64,000 bases of DNA, from assembly GCF_016785085.1 (NCBI RefSeq), contig NZ_JAENHO010000007.1:1-64000 (forward strand), in the 5' to 3' direction. Positions 41,984-49,904 of the stretch are shown in pieces. The DNA is from Paractinoplanes lichenicola. GTDB lineage: Bacteria; Actinomycetota; Actinomycetes; Mycobacteriales; Micromonosporaceae. Position 1 is the stretch's first letter. Every line of letters starts with the position of its first letter. Under the pieces are notes generated by a model that saw only the letters and a list, made by a program, of their open reading frames with translations, did not search any database and was not told the origin of the DNA. The position numbers and the translations under genes are program-made.

Positions 41984-42768
41984 GCAGGCGTCACTTGCCC
42001 GGCAAGATGCGGGCGTTTCCCGAACAGGTCGAACGTCCCGTCAGCGTAAGCGAAGTGGACGGTGGCCGGAAGCAGGATCGGCTGCTTGAACTGGACGTCC
42101 ACCGTGTACGCGTCGGGCAGCCGGCCCTCCAGCGCGGCCAGGCAGCGGGCCTGACTCCACATGCCGTGCGCGATCGTCCGCGGGAAGCCGAACAGCCGCG
42201 CGCCGAGCCGGGACGTGTGGATCGGGTTGCGGTCGCCCGACACGGCGGCGTAGTCGGTGCCGACCCGGGCCGGCACGCGCCAGGAGGCCGACGGGACGGG
42301 CGGCGCCGGGAAGTCACGCTTGGTGCCAGGTGCGTCGCCCGACCGCGAAAGGTACGTCGAGACGCTGTCCCAGACGATCTCGCCGTTCAGCCGGGCGGTC
42401 GCCACGATGTCGAACTGCCGGCCGCGGTCGTGGGGGCGCAGGTTCGTTGCGCGCACCGCCAGATCGAGCCGCGCGCCGGAGTCGATCGGCGTGCGCAGCG
42501 TGATCGAGTTGGCGATGTGGACCAGGCCGATCGCCGGGAACGGGAAGCCGGGATCGGTCAGCAACCGCATCGAGAGCGGGAACGCCAGCACGTGCGGATA
42601 AGTCGCCGGCAGCCGGTCGCTCAGGCGAAAACCGCAGACCCGGTCGTACGTGGCCAGATGCTCGCGGTCGACGGTGACGCCCCGGTCGGCCAGCTCCACC
42701 TCGGGCAGCGACCCGGGCCGCCGACGGGGAATCAGCCCCAGCGCCGCCCGCAGCGTGGTTCCCGGCAT
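41980..42768 (-). CDS. MaoC-family (R)-hydratase, HtdX-like
   Basis: A 262-aa double-hotdog hydratase/dehydratase. The C-terminal hotdog holds the hydratase-2 motif YAAVSGDRNPIHTSRLGARL followed by FGFPRTIAHGMW (about 172-203), with catalytic Asp and His. The N-terminal half is the degenerate hotdog. It would hydrate trans-2-enoyl-CoA/ACP or dehydrate the (R)-3-hydroxy form. It lies four bases after the FabG4-type reductase gene, the same order as mycobacterial Rv0242c-Rv0241c (fabG4-htdX). Confidence 0.9.
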   Translation of the reverse strand: MPGTTLRAALGLIPRRRPGSLPEVELADRGVTVDREHLATYDRVCGFRLSDRLPATYPHVLAFPLSMRLLTDPGFPFPAIGLVHIANSITLRTPIDSGARLDLAVRATNLRPHDRGRQFDIVATARLNGEIVWDSVSTYLSRSGDAPGTKRDFPAPPVPSASWRVPARVGTDYAAVSGDRNPIHTSRLGARLFGFPRTIAHGMWSQARCLAALEGRLPDAYTVDVQFKQPILLPATVHFAYADGTFDLFGKRPHLAGQVTPA

Positions 42769-42772
42769 GGCG

Positions 42773-44098
42773 TCACGCCCCCAGCAGGCTCTGGCCGCAG
42801 ACCCGGACGACGTTGCCGGTGATGGTGGCCGACCCCGGCGAGGCGAACCAGGCGATCGTCTCGGCCACGTCGACCGGCAGCCCGCCCTGGGCCATGCTGT
42901 TCATCCGGCGCCCGGCCTCGCGCAGCGTCACCGGCATCTTCGCGGTCATGGCCGTCTCGATGAACCCCGGCGCCACCGCGTTGATCGTGATCCCGCGTTC
43001 CAGCAGAGCCGGGGCGCTCGACTGCACGAGCCCGATCACCCCCGCCTTGCTGGTCGCGTAGTTGGTCTGTCCCCGGTTGCCGGCGATGCCCGCGATCGAG
43101 GCCACGCCGACGATCGTGCCGCCGCCGCGGATCAGATCCTTGGCCAGCAGCGCCTCGTTGATCCGCTCGGGGGCGATCAGGTTGACCGAGAGCACCGACT
43201 GCCAGCCCGCCGCGTCCATCTTGGCGATCGTCCGGTCGCGGGTGATGCCGGCGTTGTGCACGACGATGTCGAGCGGGCCGCTCAGATAGGACGCGAGCCG
43301 CTCGCCCGCCCCGTCCGCGGTCAGGTCGAGCTGGAAGGCCCGGCCCCGCACGTCGTTGGCCACCCCGGCCAGCGCGTCCCCGGCCTGCGGCACGTCGAGC
43401 GCGATCACCTGGGCGCCGTCGCGGGCCAGCACCCGGGCGATGGCCGCGCCGATGCCCCGGGCCGCCCCGGTCACGAGCGCGGTCTTGCCGGCCAGGGGGA
43501 GCTGCCAGTCGGCGGGCGCGGGCGGATTGCCGGCGCCGATCCGCACGACCTGACCCGACACGTACGCGGACCGGCCGCTGAGCAGGAAACGCAGCGTCGA
43601 CTCCAGGGCGCCCTCGCCGCCGGGCTCCACGTGGACGAGCTGGGCGGTGATGCCGCGGCCGAACTCCTTGCCGATGCTGCGGGTCAGCCCCTCCAGGGCC
43701 CGTTGCGCGGTGTCGGCATGGGAATCGCCCGACGTGGGCGGGGCGCCGAGCACGATGACGCGGCCGGAGCGGCGCACCGACCGCGCGTGGGGGTGGAAGA
43801 ACTCGTACAGGTGGGAAAGGTCTGTGGTGTCGGCGATGCCGGTCGCGTCGAAGATCAGCGCGCCGTGCTTGCCGTCGGTCAGCGGCTCGTCGAGCGTGTC
43901 GACCCCGGCCGCCGAGAGCACCTTGCGCACCTGGTCGCCCAGGCGCCCGCCCGGGGCCGCACCGAGCAGCACCGGGCCCTCGGTCAGCGGGTCGCCCGGC
44001 CGATAGCGCCGCAACCGTGGCGGATCCGGCAGGCCCAGCCGCTTGACCAGGCCGCGCCCGGGACCGGAATTCGCGAAGCTCGCGTACCTGTCGCCCAT
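42773..44098 (-). CDS. fabG4: High-molecular-weight 3-oxoacyl-ACP/CoA reductase (FabG4 type)
   Basis: A 441-aa double short-chain-dehydrogenase protein. The N-terminal half is a degenerate flavodoxin-like SDR domain, and the C-terminal half is catalytic. The latter has GKTALVTGAARGIGAAIARV (about 203), VVHNAGITRDR, Ser in VGVASIAGIAGNRGQ, and Tyr/Lys in TNYATSKAGVIGL. ATG 44098 gives MGDRYASFANSGPG, aligning with the NSGPG start region of mycobacterial FabG4; ATG 44125 would add nine residues. It is divergent from the thiolase, the arrangement known for fabG4-fadA2. Expected reaction is NADH-dependent reduction of long-chain 3-oxoacyl-CoA/ACP. Confidence 0.9.
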   Translation of the reverse strand: MGDRYASFANSGPGRGLVKRLGLPDPPRLRRYRPGDPLTEGPVLLGAAPGGRLGDQVRKVLSAAGVDTLDEPLTDGKHGALIFDATGIADTTDLSHLYEFFHPHARSVRRSGRVIVLGAPPTSGDSHADTAQRALEGLTRSIGKEFGRGITAQLVHVEPGGEGALESTLRFLLSGRSAYVSGQVVRIGAGNPPAPADWQLPLAGKTALVTGAARGIGAAIARVLARDGAQVIALDVPQAGDALAGVANDVRGRAFQLDLTADGAGERLASYLSGPLDIVVHNAGITRDRTIAKMDAAGWQSVLSVNLIAPERINEALLAKDLIRGGGTIVGVASIAGIAGNRGQTNYATSKAGVIGLVQSSAPALLERGITINAVAPGFIETAMTAKMPVTLREAGRRMNSMAQGGLPVDVAETIAWFASPGSATITGNVVRVCGQSLLGA

Positions 44099-44174
44099 GC
44101 GCCGCAGAATACTCGGCCCCGCCATTGCTAAGCTACTCAACGGTAATGAATGCCCGACCCTGTGGGAGGCTGCC

Positions 44175-45443
44175 GTGCGCCGCGTCGCTGTGCTGGGTGG
44201 AAACCGGATCCCGTTCGCCCGCTCGAACGGCCGCTACGCCCAGGCCTCGAACCAGGACATGCTGACCGCCGCGCTCGACGGCCTGGTCGCGCGGTACGGG
44301 CTGGCCGGCCGGCGCCTCGGCGAGGTGGTGGCGGGCGCCGTCCTCAAGCACTCGCGCGACTTCAACCTCACCCGCGAGACCGTGCTCGGTTCCCGGCTCG
44401 ACCCGCGCACCCCGGCGTACGACGTGCAGCAGGCCTGCGGCACCGGGCTCGAGACGGCGATCCTGGTCGGCAACAAGATCGCTCTGGGCCAGATCGACGT
44501 GGGCGTGGCCGGCGGCGTCGACACCACGTCGGACGCCCCGCTGCAGCTCAACGACGACATGCGCCGCGCCCTGCTCAACCTCAACCGCGCCCGTACGCTG
44601 CCCGAGCGGCTCCGGGCGGCGGCCAAGCTCAACCCGCTGCTCGCGTTCAAGCCCGACATCCCGCGCAACGCCGAACCGCGTACGGGGTTGTCGATGGGGG
44701 AGCACGCCGCGATCACCGCCCTGCGCTGGAACGTCTCGCGCGATGCCCAGGACGAGCTCGCGCTGGCCTCGCACCAGCGCCTGGCCGCCGCGTACGACCG
44801 GGGCTTCTTCGACGACCTGATCACCCCGTACCTGGGGCTGACCCGCGACCAGAACCTGCGCGCCGACACCAGCCTCGACAAGCTGGCCAAGCTCAAGCCG
44901 GTCTTCGGCACGACCGACGCCACGATGACGGCCGGCAACTCGTCGCCGCTGACCGACGGCGCGTCCACCGTGCTGCTGTCCTCGGAGGAGTGGGCCGACG
45001 TCAACGGGCTGGCCCCGCAGGCGTTCCTGGCCGACAGCGAGACCGCCGCCGTCGACTACGTGCACGGCGACGAGGGCCTGCTGATGGCCCCGGCGTACGC
45101 GGTGCCGCGCTTGCTGGCCCGCAACGGCCTGACGCTGCAGGACTTCGACTACTACGAGATCCACGAGGCGTTCGCGTCGCAGGTGCTGAGCACGCTGGCC
45201 GCCTGGGAGTCGCCCGAGTTTTGCAAGGAGAAGCTCGGGCTGGAGGCGCCGCTCGGCTCGATCGACCGGGCCAAGCTCAACGTCAACGGCTCGTCGCTCG
45301 CCGCCGGTCACCCGTTCGCGGCCACCGGCGGCCGGATCGTCGCCACCCTGGCCAAGCTGCTGAACGAGAAGGGCTCGGGCCGCGGCCTGATCTCCATCTG
45401 TGCCGCCGGGGGCCAGGGCGTGGTCGCGATCCTCGAGCGTTAG
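44175..45443 (+). CDS. Acetyl-CoA C-acyltransferase (FadA2-like thiolase)
   Basis: A 422-aa thiolase. The nucleophilic Cys is in VQQACGTGLETAI (about 89), the active-site His are in NVNGSSLAAGHPFAATGGRI (about 382) and YEIHEAFASQ (about 332), and the second Cys is in SICAAGGQG. GGGAGG five bases before GTG 44175 fixes the start. It is divergent from the FabG4-type gene, like FadA2 (Rv0243) beside Rv0242c. It would cleave or condense 3-oxoacyl-CoA. The TAG stop is shared with the facing TetR gene in TTAG. Confidence 0.93.
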   Translation: MRRVAVLGGNRIPFARSNGRYAQASNQDMLTAALDGLVARYGLAGRRLGEVVAGAVLKHSRDFNLTRETVLGSRLDPRTPAYDVQQACGTGLETAILVGNKIALGQIDVGVAGGVDTTSDAPLQLNDDMRRALLNLNRARTLPERLRAAAKLNPLLAFKPDIPRNAEPRTGLSMGEHAAITALRWNVSRDAQDELALASHQRLAAAYDRGFFDDLITPYLGLTRDQNLRADTSLDKLAKLKPVFGTTDATMTAGNSSPLTDGASTVLLSSEEWADVNGLAPQAFLADSETAAVDYVHGDEGLLMAPAYAVPRLLARNGLTLQDFDYYEIHEAFASQVLSTLAAWESPEFCKEKLGLEAPLGSIDRAKLNVNGSSLAAGHPFAATGGRIVATLAKLLNEKGSGRGLISICAAGGQGVVAILER

Positions 45444-46036
45444 CCGCGAGCCTCGAGCATCCGCCTGATCTGCCCGGCGTCCGGCCCCGGCTTGGCGCTG
45501 GGGAACGGGGAGGCGCGGAGTCCGGCCAGGTGGATGTCGAGGAAGCGTTCCCAGGCGTCCGGGGCGACGGAGCCGCTGATGGCGACCACGCCGCGCACGC
45601 CCCAGATGAGGATCTGCAGGTCTTCCTTCGTGGTGCTGTCGTTGATCCGGCGGTGCGTCTTGGCCTGAGCCAGCAGCTCGTCGAACAGGCCGTCGAGCTG
45701 CTCGCCCACGCCCGGTTCGCGGCCGCTGACGAACCGGTCGGAATAGCCGAGGTGGTCGATCAGCGATCGGCTCAGCAGGCGGAGGAACTCCTCCAGACCG
45801 GTGCCGTCGCCGCGCGCGAGGGCCCCCTGCGCGGACGCGACGAGACCCTCGTACATCGAGCTGACGAGGCGGCCGAGCAGCAGGTCCTTGTTCGGGAAGT
45901 GGCGGTACACCGTGCCGACGCCGACGCCCGCGCGGTGGGCCACCACGTCCAGGCCCACCTCGGTGCCCAGCTCGGAGAACACCTCGTGGGCGCTGCGCAG
46001 GATCAGCTCCTGGTTGCGGGCCGCGTCTCGGCGCAC
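45440..46036 (-). CDS. TetR-family regulator
   Basis: A 198-aa regulator with the N-terminal helix-turn-helix RNQELILRSAHEVFSELGTE, then AHRAGVGVGTVYRHFPNKDL (about 28-60), and a helical ligand domain. GTG 46036 is the start; upstream GAGGAG fits a ribosome site. The start lies 34 bp inside the 3' end of the MFS gene in another frame, so the exporter and its regulator form one minus-strand operon. The palindrome at 47458-47477 before the MFS gene is the likely operator. Confidence 0.92.
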   Translation of the reverse strand: MRRDAARNQELILRSAHEVFSELGTEVGLDVVAHRAGVGVGTVYRHFPNKDLLLGRLVSSMYEGLVASAQGALARGDGTGLEEFLRLLSRSLIDHLGYSDRFVSGREPGVGEQLDGLFDELLAQAKTHRRINDSTTKEDLQILIWGVRGVVAISGSVAPDAWERFLDIHLAGLRASPFPSAKPGPDAGQIRRMLEARG

Positions 46037-47436
46037 GAGGGCTCCTCTCCCGGCGCGCCGGGGGCTTCGGGGATCAAGAGCGCGGCCACGGCGGCCAGCA
46101 CCAGGACGACCGCCATCGCGGCGAAGCCGAGTGTATAGCCGGACTCCTGCGGCAGGCCGGTCGGCATCACGTGCGAGGTCACGACGCTCGCCATCAGCGC
46201 CGCGCCGAACGAGCCGCCGATCGTCCGGATGTTGGCGTTCATGCCGCTGGCCACGCCGGTCTGCGACGGCGGGACGGCCGCGACGACGAGACCGGACATC
46301 GCCGCGAAGACCAGGCCGAGCCCGACCCCGATCAGGGCCGAGGACAGGTAGATCTGCCACCTGTGCTCGTGGGCGACGGCGAGCAGGGCCATGGACGCGC
46401 CACCGATGAGGCAGCCGAGGACCACGACGCGCTTGGCGGCGACCATCGAGGCGAGGCGGCCGGCGAACACGCCCGAGACGAACATGGTGATCGACGAGGG
46501 CAGGAGCAGCAGGCCGGCCTGGGCGATGGAGGCCCCGAACCCGTAACCGGCGGCGGGGGAGGTCTGGACGAACTGCGGCAGGAAGGCGAAGACCGCGTAC
46601 ATCGCGGCCCCGGTGAGCAGGGCGACCAGGTTGGCGGTCCACACGGCGCTGAGGCGCAACATTCGCAGATCGATCAGGGGGGTGGCGGCCCGTTGCTCGG
46701 CCCGAACCCACAGCCAGCCGACCAGGATTGCCCCGATCAGCAGGCCGATGACCGCCGGCGAGCCCCAGCCCCACGCCGGCGCCTGGTTCATCGCCAGCAG
46801 CAGGCACACCAGCCAGGCCGAGAGCAGCACCGCGGGCAGCCAGCTCACCGTTCCGCCACTGCGGGCGGGGGAGGGCGGCACCAGGAAATGTGCCGCCGCG
46901 GCGGCCGCGAGCGTCGCGATTATGGGCAGCCAGAAGAGCCAGCGGTAGCCCAGGTGGTCGACGATCGGGCCGGCCAGGACGATGCCGAGGCCCCCGCCGA
47001 CCGCGCTCAGCGAGGCGATCAGCCCGACGGCCCCGGCCACCCGGCCCTTCGGGAACTCGTCCCGGATGATGCCGAACGACAGCGGCAGCGCGCCGGCGCC
47101 GACACCCTGGATGACCCGGGCCACGATCATCACCGTGATGTTCGTGGCCAGCGCCGCCAGCAGGGACCCCAGCGACAGCGCCAGGAGCGTGAGGACGAGG
47201 ACGCCCCGGCGGCCCAGCAGGTCGCCGACGCGGCCCATGATCGGCGTGCAGATCGAGGCCGACAGCAGGTACGCCGTCAGCACCCAGGTGACGGTGCCCT
47301 GGGTGGTGTGCAGGACCGTCACCATCGTCGCGAGGACGGGGGTGAGCAGGGACTGCATCAGGGTGTAGACGACGACCGACGCCGCCAGGACGGCGAAGGT
47401 CGCGTTGAGCGGGATACGGCGGGTCGTGGCATTCAC
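46003..47436 (-). CDS. MFS drug exporter
   Basis: A 477-aa transporter of the DHA2/EmrB-QacA superfamily with 13-14 hydrophobic helices. It shows VTWVLTAYLLSASICTPIMG and RVGDLLGRRGVLVLTLLALS (motif A loop, about 62), GLGIVLAGPIVDHLGYRWLF and the late GVASGMNANIRTIGGSFG motif. GTG 47436 is chosen; GTG 47442 is nearly equivalent. It is the first gene of an operon with the overlapping TetR, suggesting substrate-induced efflux. Confidence 0.92.
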   Translation of the reverse strand: MNATTRRIPLNATFAVLAASVVVYTLMQSLLTPVLATMVTVLHTTQGTVTWVLTAYLLSASICTPIMGRVGDLLGRRGVLVLTLLALSLGSLLAALATNITVMIVARVIQGVGAGALPLSFGIIRDEFPKGRVAGAVGLIASLSAVGGGLGIVLAGPIVDHLGYRWLFWLPIIATLAAAAAAHFLVPPSPARSGGTVSWLPAVLLSAWLVCLLLAMNQAPAWGWGSPAVIGLLIGAILVGWLWVRAEQRAATPLIDLRMLRLSAVWTANLVALLTGAAMYAVFAFLPQFVQTSPAAGYGFGASIAQAGLLLLPSSITMFVSGVFAGRLASMVAAKRVVVLGCLIGGASMALLAVAHEHRWQIYLSSALIGVGLGLVFAAMSGLVVAAVPPSQTGVASGMNANIRTIGGSFGAALMASVVTSHVMPTGLPQESGYTLGFAAMAVVLVLAAVAALLIPEAPGAPGEEPSCAETRPATRS

Positions 47437-47457
47437 GTCCACGACGGTACACGAACC

Positions 47458-47477
47458 GGAAACGGACGTCCGCTTCC
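47458..47477. promoter_or_regulatory. Candidate TetR operator of the MFS/TetR operon
   Basis: GGAAACGGACGTCCGCTTCC is a 20-bp palindrome with one mismatched pair, 21 bp upstream of the MFS start and just past the end of the GGDEF-EAL gene. The centre GGACGTCC is perfect. Confidence 0.65.
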
Positions 47478-47480
47478 GAT

Positions 47481-49724
47481 TCAGGCGGCCTGCTCCACCG
47501 CCGTCCGCAAGGTCCGGCCGAACTCGGCGGCCGGCGCCGGCTTGCCGAACAGGTAGCCCTGGGCCGACGGGCAGTCCAGCCCGCGCAGGGCCTGCCAGTC
47601 CGCCGGGTCCTCGACGCCCTCGGCCACCACCGACATGCCCAGCGAGCGGGCCAGCCAGAGCACGGCCTGGATGATCGAGGCCTTGCGCGGGTCGGCCGAC
47701 AGCCCGGCCACGAACGAGCGGTCGAGCTTGACCACGTCCGTGGGCACCGACTGCAGCCAGGTCAGCGAGCTGTACCCGGTGCCGAAGTCGTCGAGCGCGA
47801 TCCGCGCGCCCAGCGCCTTGATCATCTCGAGCCGCTCCCGGACGTCGACCGAGAAGCCGAGCAGCGCCGTCTCGGTGATCTCGATGACCAGCCGGGACGG
47901 GTCCAGGCGCGGGTGGGCCGCGAGCAGGTTGGCCAGCATCGGCACGAAGTCGGCCTCGGCCAGCTGCCGCGGGCTGACGTTGACCGACACGTAGCCGAGC
48001 CGGTCGCCCCACTCGATGAGCTGCCGGACGGCGCCGCGCAGCACGTGCTCGCCGAGCGGCACGATCAGGCCGGTCTCCTCGGCGGCCGGGATGAACTGGC
48101 CGGGGCCGAGGATCTCGCCCGACGGCGCGCGCATGCGGACCAGCGCCTCGGCGCCGGTGATCTCGCCGGTCGCGGCCGAGACGATCGGCTGGAACCAGAT
48201 GGGCAGGGTCTCGACCAGGTCACCGGCCAGGGCCTCGCGCAGGCGGGCCTCGGCGTCCAGCCGCTCGCGCACCTTGATCCGCATGTCGTCGCTGAAGATC
48301 TGCATCCGGTTGCCGCCGGCCCGTTTGGCCGCGTACATGGCGGTGTCGGCGGCCAGCACGGTGTTGTCGGCCTTCCCGGCGCCCCGGCCGGTGGCCAGGC
48401 CCACGCTCAGCGACACCTGCAGGTGGCTGTCGCCCAGCAGCAGCGGCTCCGAGAACGCGGCCAGCACGCCATAGCCCACCTGGGCCCCGATGATCGGCGT
48501 GGCGGCCAGCGCGACCACGAACTCGTCGCCGCCGAGGCGGGCCACGAGCGAACCGCCCGGCACCGAGTCGCGCAGCCGGACGGCCAGCCCGCGCAGCAGG
48601 TCGTCGCCGGCCGCGTGACCGGAGCCGTCGTTGATCGACTTGAAGCGGTCGACGTCGAGGTAGAGGACGCTGACCGGCTCGCCCCCGGCCAGCAGCGCGG
48701 CCAGGTCGTTCTCGAAGGCCGAGCGGGAGAGCAGGCCGGTGAGCGCGTCGTGGCGCACCTGGTTCTGCAGCTCCTCCTGGTGCCGGCGGGCCTCGGTGAC
48801 GTCGAGGCAGTGCACGAAGATCAGGCGCAGCTCGCCCTTCTTGTCGTACACGCTCGTGCCGTGGATCTCGACCCAGATGATCTCGCCGGTGGTCGTGCGG
48901 CGGTAGTCGCGCACGAGGATCGAGGAGCCCTTGCCCTCGACGAGCAGGTCCATGACCCGGCGCTCGGCCGGGTCGACGGGCTCGATCGGCAGGTCGGCGA
49001 TGTGGAAGCCGGCCGGCAGCTCGTCAGGCAGGCCCATCCAGGACCGGTAGGCCGAGTTGGTGCGCAGGACGCGGCCGTCCGGGGCCAGCATGGCCATCGG
49101 GACCGGCGTCTCGTCGAAGGCGACGGTGAGCTGGGCCTGGCTCTCGTCCAGGTTCTCCTGGGCGCGCTTCTCCTCGGCCTCGGACAGGCGCCACGAGATC
49201 ACCTGGAAGGCGGCCGCGACCAGCACGGCGACGCCGTGCAGCAGCGCCCAGAACAGCGGGTGGGTGTGCCCGGCCTCGTGCCCGTAGGTCAGCGTGGGGT
49301 CGATCAGCCCGAAAAACCCGTGGTGGGCCGTCGTCGCGACGAGGAAGATGCCGAACGGCGCCCAGTCCCGGTAGAGGGCGAGCGCGCCGACGACGATGAA
49401 GAAGGTGAAGTGGGCCTCGGTCTTGCCGTGGCACATCGCCACGAAGGAGGCGCAGGCCGAGACGAAGCCGAACGCCACGAAGATCGACGGCAGCCGCCGC
49501 CCGGGCAGCCGGGCCGCGGCCACCAGGCACGGCGAGATCAGCAGGAGCAGCCAGGTGGCGACCCCGCCGCCCAGCGCGTCCTGCAGGGCCCCGAAGACGA
49601 TCAGCGCCGCCATGCTCGCGGCCAGCAGGCGGGTGAGCAGCAGATGCCGCCCGGCCCAGTCCTCGTCGCGCAGCCCGCCGCCGGTCGGCAGCCAGCGTGA
49701 CAGCCCGTTCGTCCCAGTCACCAT
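47481..49724 (-). CDS. Membrane PAS-GGDEF-EAL protein
   Basis: A 747-aa cyclic-di-GMP enzyme. It has five or six N-terminal helices (about 20-190), a PAS domain (LTVAFDETPVPMAMLAPDGR ... YRRTTTGEIIWVEIHGTSVY, about 205-320), a GGDEF domain with intact site (ARLGGDEFVVALA, about 412), and a C-terminal EAL domain with GAEALVRM, NVSPRQLAEADF, EITETALLGF, DDFGTGYSSLTWL and KLDRSF. All key residues of both catalytic domains are present. ATG 49724 (MVTGTNGLSRW) is chosen because an in-frame ATG at 49835 begins in the operator of the divergent exporter. The PAS domain may bind a small ligand or redox cofactor. Confidence 0.93.
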   Translation of the reverse strand: MVTGTNGLSRWLPTGGGLRDEDWAGRHLLLTRLLAASMAALIVFGALQDALGGGVATWLLLLISPCLVAAARLPGRRLPSIFVAFGFVSACASFVAMCHGKTEAHFTFFIVVGALALYRDWAPFGIFLVATTAHHGFFGLIDPTLTYGHEAGHTHPLFWALLHGVAVLVAAAFQVISWRLSEAEEKRAQENLDESQAQLTVAFDETPVPMAMLAPDGRVLRTNSAYRSWMGLPDELPAGFHIADLPIEPVDPAERRVMDLLVEGKGSSILVRDYRRTTTGEIIWVEIHGTSVYDKKGELRLIFVHCLDVTEARRHQEELQNQVRHDALTGLLSRSAFENDLAALLAGGEPVSVLYLDVDRFKSINDGSGHAAGDDLLRGLAVRLRDSVPGGSLVARLGGDEFVVALAATPIIGAQVGYGVLAAFSEPLLLGDSHLQVSLSVGLATGRGAGKADNTVLAADTAMYAAKRAGGNRMQIFSDDMRIKVRERLDAEARLREALAGDLVETLPIWFQPIVSAATGEITGAEALVRMRAPSGEILGPGQFIPAAEETGLIVPLGEHVLRGAVRQLIEWGDRLGYVSVNVSPRQLAEADFVPMLANLLAAHPRLDPSRLVIEITETALLGFSVDVRERLEMIKALGARIALDDFGTGYSSLTWLQSVPTDVVKLDRSFVAGLSADPRKASIIQAVLWLARSLGMSVVAEGVEDPADWQALRGLDCPSAQGYLFGKPAPAAEFGRTLRTAVEQAA

Positions 49725-49815
49725 GCGCTCAACTTCGGGTGCCGCTGGTGCACCGCGAGGAGCCGGTCGGGAGCAGTCCGATTGCGGGCACACGTGACCG
49801 TTGCCACATTCCAAT

Positions 49816-49880
49816 ACGGAGACGTTCCGTTTCACATTTCATCGGTCTAGCGTCTGTCTACGGATACGGAACGGTTCCGT
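49816..49880. promoter_or_regulatory. Two TetR-type operators before the exporter
   Basis: ACGGAAC-G-GTTCCGT (49866-49880) is a perfect 15-bp dyad. ACGGAGACGTTCCGT (49816-49830) is a weaker version 50 bp upstream. Both lie in the divergent gap before the MFS gene and probably bind the TetR encoded downstream of it. Confidence 0.75.
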
Positions 49881-49904
49881 TTCTTAATATGGGGGATACG
49901 CCAG

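Noticed and set aside
48000-49700. Plus-strand open frame opposite the PAS-GGDEF-EAL gene
   Set aside because: Composition of a G+C shadow; the minus frame has intact GGDEF and EAL motifs.
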